Origin: DRTC01 sp964521025
Lineage (GTDB): Bacteria > Cloacimonadota > Cloacimonadia > Cloacimonadales > TCS61
Length of the DNA stretch: 17,620 nt
Assembly: GCA_964521025.1 (NCBI GenBank)
Contig: CAZFPK010000060.1
Span: forward strand, 1 to 17,620
Reading direction: 5' to 3'
Shown piece after piece: positions 13,882-17,620 of the stretch (position 1 is its first letter; every line of letters starts with the position of its first letter). A program made the position numbers and the translations under genes. Below the pieces are notes generated by a model. It was not told the origin of the DNA. It did no database searches and worked only from the letters and a program-made list of their open reading frames with translations.

Positions 13882-16044
13882 CTATCTCAGCAAAATAAAT
13901 TTCTTTATTTCCGTATAATCTCCCGCTTCCATTTTGTTGAAATAAACTCCTATCGGAAGTTCCTTGCCTGAATCGTCTTTTGTATCCCAATTTGTATGAT
14001 GAATTCCGGCAGTTTTTTCTTCATCGATAAGTTTCCTGATGAGCTGTCCTTTGATGTTAAAAATTGCAATTTGCACATGTAAAGGTTCACAAATCGAATA
14101 ACGAATAACAGCATTTTTGTTCGAGTTTTCTCCAATGATGATCGGGTTGGGATAAATTCCTTTCAGTCCGGTTTCTATTTCCAGGGATTTGTCTTCCATC
14201 CCGGTATGATCGATTACAGCAATATTACCCGGTTCGGATTCATATTCTCCATAAAGTGCAGTTACATAATATTCATAAGTTCCGCTCGGAACATTCAGAT
14301 CGATGTACCAGGTTTGGTCGTGTTCGGTCAGTAATTCTTCGTTCCGGTAAATTTTGTATCCTGTAAATGGTCTTTCCAGAGTCGGAGCAGTCCATTGCAG
14401 GAAAACATTTGAACCGGCATTTGTTGCAGTTAGATCGGATGGAGCAGGTAAAGTTATCAGAACATCGACTGTATTGGAAGGTTCGGAATTTCCTTCGTCA
14501 TAAACTGCGATCACATAATAGGAATAATCTCCGGGAGCCAGGTTCACATCGATGTAAGGATATTCGGATGGTTCATCGACTTCAGCATATAATTCATCGT
14601 TCCTGTAAATTTGAAAATACTGGAATTCACGATGGTTTCCCGGCATGTTCCATTCGAGCATGACATCGTTGATGTTAATGATATTTGCTCCTAATTCCGT
14701 TGGCGGTTCCGGATCGATCGATGTAAGAATAGAAAGACCTTTGATGCAGAAATTAGCAGTTCCGTTCCAGGTTTCGTCCTCAAATTCATATTCGTAAAGA
14801 TCCAGCCAGTTCGTTCCAACTTTGTAATAACTCTCTCCCGGATATGCACTGGAATTTACAGTTGTCCGGTAAGATGCTCCCAACAAAACCGGAACATCGG
14901 AAGTTCTATCGAACGGATGTCCTCCTGCGGATAAACTCAAATAAATATAAAAATCATTTCCTGCGGTAATTTCGACGGAAGTTGCTAAATCTACAGTATG
15001 AAACCCCTTATATTCTCTGTTTCCAGAAATCGAAGATAGTTCGTTTACAAGTTCCGCTCCGTTGAAATCATCATAAATAATGATCTCAAAATCCACATTG
15101 TCGATTGCAGTGAAGAAATTAACTGCATTCAAAACCTGGTCGGATGCAGCAGTAAAAGCATTAAATGCTGCGGTTGTTTCCGTCATCGTATCGCGCCAGC
15201 CGTGATAATCATGGTAATGAACTTTATCATACTGCAGAGGTTCGACTTGCTGAAAAGAGATCGCTCCCATTTCGGGATGCTGACAGCAGTGTTTGTCATA
15301 ATAGGAAATCCAGAAATAACCATTATAACCCCAACCTGTTCCCCAACTGTTTTTGACCAGCCAGGCTCCCGGATTGGGAGCATCAGTAACCCGGTTATCA
15401 TCCCAACCGATGATCCCGATCGCATGATTTGGCGGTATATCGCTTGTTGGCGGTTGATAATGTTCGTACTCCCAGTTGATAAACGAAGCGTCGTAACACA
15501 TACAGGTTCCGAGAACGCCTTCCTGCATGATCTTATTTTTGATCGTATCGATGTTGCTCAAATCCTGTCCGGCAGTAAACCATTCGATCTCTTTGGCATA
15601 AAAATAATGGAAAAGCGGGAAATAGCGAGTGGGAGGAGTTTCAAATGATTGTCCATCGATATCGCGAACGCAACCTTCCAACCTCGATAAATATGCAGAA
15701 GTAACAAGATAATCTCCTCCTTCATGCACAACTAATCCATTCCCGGTAGGCGGATCGAGATCGTCGTTATTGTGCTGATTGAAACCATTCCACCAGTCGA
15801 GATGATATTCCGCCAGGTTCGGTTCTCCGGCTTCTCCGGCATTTTCCCAACTTCCGGTCATCAGCATATTTCCTTCCATCGAAGCTAATGCTCCGTGCGT
15901 CCAGCAAGTTCCTCCCTGCTGCGATTTTACGGATGTTACATAATTTGATCCCTCCACATTGCGCAGGTCGAAAGTTGCAGGTGGTCTGTCTGCGAAAATG
16001 GGAACGAACAGGAAAAACACCATTAATAGATTTAATGTTTTCAA
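13882..16044 (-). CDS. Secreted C1A (papain-like) cysteine protease with lectin-like, FN3 and FlgD-like sorting domains
   Basis: A 720-residue exported protease. Signal peptide 1-18 (IFA, then Asp) is followed directly by the mature C1A domain, without an inhibitory propeptide. The catalytic set is Cys47 (QQGGTCWTHGA), His207 (NHAIGIIGWDD) and Asn232 (KNSWGTGWGYNGYFWISYY). The loop before Cys47 is one residue shorter than in papain. Residues about 280-450 fit the lectin-like domain that accompanies bacterial C1A proteases. Two fibronectin-III-like domains follow (about 452-540 and 541-625). The end has YPNP, then GQLIRKL, GVYFNKMEAGDY and KKFILLR, a FlgD/type-IX-like C-terminal domain. The start is TTG at 16044, supported by GGAGG at 16056-16052, seven bases upstream. 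It is likely a surface or released enzyme that degrades extracellular protein. Confidence 0.92.
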   Translation of the reverse strand: MKTLNLLMVFFLFVPIFADRPPATFDLRNVEGSNYVTSVKSQQGGTCWTHGALASMEGNMLMTGSWENAGEAGEPNLAEYHLDWWNGFNQHNNDDLDPPTGNGLVVHEGGDYLVTSAYLSRLEGCVRDIDGQSFETPPTRYFPLFHYFYAKEIEWFTAGQDLSNIDTIKNKIMQEGVLGTCMCYDASFINWEYEHYQPPTSDIPPNHAIGIIGWDDNRVTDAPNPGAWLVKNSWGTGWGYNGYFWISYYDKHCCQHPEMGAISFQQVEPLQYDKVHYHDYHGWRDTMTETTAAFNAFTAASDQVLNAVNFFTAIDNVDFEIIIYDDFNGAELVNELSSISGNREYKGFHTVDLATSVEITAGNDFYIYLSLSAGGHPFDRTSDVPVLLGASYRTTVNSSAYPGESYYKVGTNWLDLYEYEFEDETWNGTANFCIKGLSILTSIDPEPPTELGANIININDVMLEWNMPGNHREFQYFQIYRNDELYAEVDEPSEYPYIDVNLAPGDYSYYVIAVYDEGNSEPSNTVDVLITLPAPSDLTATNAGSNVFLQWTAPTLERPFTGYKIYRNEELLTEHDQTWYIDLNVPSGTYEYYVTALYGEYESEPGNIAVIDHTGMEDKSLEIETGLKGIYPNPIIIGENSNKNAVIRYSICEPLHVQIAIFNIKGQLIRKLIDEEKTAGIHHTNWDTKDDSGKELPIGVYFNKMEAGDYTEIKKFILLR

Positions 16045-16156
16045 GAAAAGACCTCCATTATAAATTTTTTAAAATACATAAAAAGCAATTATTAATCCAG
16101 CTATAAAATTATGTTTTAATCATATTGTCCAAATTTGGTATTCGCTGCATTCATAT

Positions 16157-16585
16157 TTATTTATTATTTCTAATAAATTTTTCAGGTTTATCGAGCAGGT
16201 TAATTAATCCGGCTTTCGTGGGAGAAAATCCACACTTTTTATAAAACAAATCCAGATGTTCTTCATAATCCACATGCAGCCATTCCAGACCTTTTCCTTT
16301 TAAAGATTTTACAGCATTTCTAACCAGTTCCGTGCCGATTCCTCTTCTACGAAAATCAGGATGAACAGTTGCATCCAGAAGAAAAGCATGAACTCCGCCA
16401 TCCCAGGCAACATTAACAAATCCGATCAAATTCTTTTTATAATATGCGCAAATAAAAACCAGGCTTTTCTTTAGAATTTTAGAGAAATCCCGGGACTCGA
16501 AACCTGACCAGGAAACACGGAAAAGTTCATTCATTTCCTCATTGTCCACAGCAGGAGAAATTTTGTATTCGATTTCTTTTCTCAT
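16157..16585 (-). CDS. GNAT family N-acetyltransferase
   Basis: A 142-residue single-domain acetyltransferase. Motif A is present as LLDATVHPDFRRRGIGTELVRNAV with the acetyl-CoA-binding RRxGxG-type loop, and the C-terminal LDLFYKKCGFSPT is the usual motif B. It acetylates an amine of an unknown acceptor in the cytoplasm. The ribosome binding site is weak. It stands apart from its neighbours by over 100 bases on both sides, so it is probably transcribed alone. Confidence 0.88.
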   Translation of the reverse strand: MRKEIEYKISPAVDNEEMNELFRVSWSGFESRDFSKILKKSLVFICAYYKKNLIGFVNVAWDGGVHAFLLDATVHPDFRRRGIGTELVRNAVKSLKGKGLEWLHVDYEEHLDLFYKKCGFSPTKAGLINLLDKPEKFIRNNK

Positions 16586-16616
16586 TTTTACTTGGATATT
16601 TAAACAGCATTTCCCA

Positions 16617-16680
16617 TTTTAGAATTTTCTCTAAAATAAATCTTGTGGAGCCTTAAGCATTTAATAGATGGCGGCTACAA
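16617..16680. repeat. Two inverted repeats between the GNAT and DUF1016-N genes
   Basis: TTTTAGA (16617-16623) and TCTAAAA (16630-16636) form a perfect 7-bp stem with a 6-base loop. TTGTGGAGCC near 16643 faces GGCGGCTACAA ending at 16680 as an imperfect pair. Neither is followed by a clear T-tract in the direction of the flanking genes. Confidence 0.35.
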
Positions 16681-16741
16681 CTTTCATCTGCTTTTCTCCC
16701 AATCAGAATGTGGAGGTTTATGCAGGCACATTTTCTTTGCT

Positions 16742-17200
16742 TTACCATACTTCATAACTTTTTTTGTTTCGATCTTTATTAAGCAGTTCCTCAAGTTTTC
16801 CGTTTTTCTTAATTTGAGTAAGATAAAACCGGCGTTCATTATCGTCCTTGCATTTCTCGATGATCAAGTAATTCTGACTCCAGCCAATTTCTGCCACTGC
16901 CGGTGGCAGAATTTCAAAATTGGAATAAGTCTCGTAAAATACTTTCATTCTCCAAATATTTCTGGCAGAAAAACCTCGCACTCCGGGAAACTCTAGCTGC
17001 AAATCTTTCGCAAGTTTTTCCACCACTGATTTTCCCCAGTCATTTTGTTTAATTCTTTCAAATACAATACTACCGATATGCCAATAAAGCCGGACTGTTT
17101 CTTTGTTCACATTGGTTAGCATTTTCAGGCGAGATCGCTTGATCTCGGTTATTATATCTCTTAATACATTTCGATATTCGTTATTTACCGCTTCCCTCAT
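16742..17200 (-). CDS. DUF1016 N-terminal domain protein, truncated (YhcG-like)
   Basis: A 152-residue protein matching only the N-terminal half of the DUF1016/YhcG family: VRLYWHIGSIVFERI, WGKSVVEKLAKDLQLEFPGVRGFSARNIWRMKVFYE and IGWSQNYLIIEKCKDDNERRFYL. Family members are usually about twice as long and carry a C-terminal PDDEXK nuclease domain, which is absent; the last 25 residues become Lys/Glu-rich and no nuclease sequence follows the stop. ATG 17200 has GGGAG seven bases upstream and is preferred to TTG 17224. It could be a broken gene or one of the naturally short N-domain proteins seen near toxin and restriction loci. Confidence 0.7.
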   Translation of the reverse strand: MREAVNNEYRNVLRDIITEIKRSRLKMLTNVNKETVRLYWHIGSIVFERIKQNDWGKSVVEKLAKDLQLEFPGVRGFSARNIWRMKVFYETYSNFEILPPAVAEIGWSQNYLIIEKCKDDNERRFYLTQIKKNGKLEELLNKDRNKKSYEVW

Positions 17201-17213
17201 CTTTCTTCTCCCA

Positions 17214-17378
17214 TCAAATAACAATCAAATAAAAATTCTCTGAACTCAGATTTGCCAGTATTCTTTTTAAAGCAGCATAGCTGATAGACAAAGAAATCCC
17301 GTTAAAAATATCTTTCAAGGAACATTCACCGGTTGATTTTATAAATTCAATTATATCATAATCTCTTTTTTGTAACAT
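17214..17378 (-). CDS. Short winged-helix/HTH protein, probably truncated
   Basis: A 54-residue frame: KRDYDIIEFIKSTGECSLKDIF, then SISYAALKRILANLSSENFYL, an N-terminal winged helix-turn-helix of the kind that precedes longer effector domains in bacterial regulators. ATG 17378 has AGGAG seven bases upstream, so the start is good; TTG or other starts to 17402 lack this. The protein stops right after the recognition helix and its wing, 13 bases before the DUF1016-N start, and the expected downstream domain is missing. It may be a truncated gene joined to DUF1016-N by deletion, or a small antitoxin-like DNA-binding protein. Confidence 0.5.
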   Translation of the reverse strand: MLQKRDYDIIEFIKSTGECSLKDIFNGISLSISYAALKRILANLSSENFYLIVI

Positions 17379-17519
17379 ATAGGTTCTCCTTTTTGAGATC
17401 ACCCGATAAGATTTTCCGGCTCATTTATTGAATATTTTGAGCTATTGCAGTTTTGAAGATGAGCTGCAAAGATAATTTAATATATTACTCATTAATCTAC
17501 CACTCACTACTAAATAGTT

Positions 17520-17540
17520 CACTTAACTGAAAGTCAAGTG
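17520..17540. repeat. Hairpin with GAA loop
   Basis: CACTTAACT, GAA, AGTCAAGTG: 8 of 9 pairs plus one wobble-type mismatch, same loop as the 13536-13619 palindromes. The rest of 17379-17620 shows no gene. Confidence 0.45.
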
Positions 17541-17620
17541 GGTTAGAATTATTTATGCGAATTGGGCAGTAGAGTAGAGACAGGTATTCAGATTTCCAGA
17601 TAGATATTTGTTCTCCCAGT

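Noticed and set aside
16055..16065. TATAAT just before the protease ribosome binding site
   Set aside because: As a -10 box it would start transcription inside or after the Shine-Dalgarno sequence, and no spaced -35 element was found.

Overview
The window looks like chromosomal DNA from a Gram-negative, AT-rich bacterium of the FCB group, possibly Cloacimonadota-like. The lineage is inferred from three things: a secreted protease ending in a FlgD/type-IX-like sorting tail, several signal-peptide and lipoprotein genes with simple GGAG-type ribosome binding sites, and intergenic DNA full of small palindromic repeats. No rRNA, tRNA, CRISPR array or intact insertion sequence was seen.

The left half (1-10183) is read on the + strand. 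It starts with the end of an unrecognised AT-rich gene. Next come an amylase-family lipoprotein with four tandem CBM48-like modules (333-3575), a secreted TPR protein (3701-5038) preceded by a 22-bp-period array, a broken 5' copy of a GH130 gene followed by the intact GH130 glycoside phosphorylase (5313-6275), a PLP sulfur-amino-acid lyase overlapping an O6-alkylguanine-DNA alkyltransferase by 4 bp (6331-8021), a class-I glutamine amidotransferase (8155-8865), and a secreted CBM9-like protein (9104-10183) whose ribosome binding site lies inside a dispersed repeat. GH13 plus GH130 plus CBM9 suggests glycan breakdown, but these genes do not form one tight operon.

The centre (10184-10733) is a convergence zone of debris: hairpins, the C-terminal remnant of a DUF4143-type ATPase, a REP-like palindrome, a second inverted-repeat family, and the last codons of a lost type-IX-like cargo gene.

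The right half (10734-17378) is read on the - strand. In transcription order it holds a truncated winged-helix gene and a short DUF1016-N gene, a GNAT acetyltransferase, a C1A cysteine protease with lectin-like, FN3 and sorting domains, an enolase-superfamily epimerase/cycloisomerase, and an octopine/opine-dehydrogenase-family enzyme. The protease, epimerase and opine dehydrogenase could in principle act successively on peptides and amino acids; this is inference from order only, because repeats separate the genes.

The most distinctive content is the non-coding architecture. At least four repeat families recur within 17 kb, several gene ends are duplicated or truncated beside them, and two regulatory-looking structures (a perfect 19-bp palindrome and a strict 22-bp array) sit directly upstream of genes.
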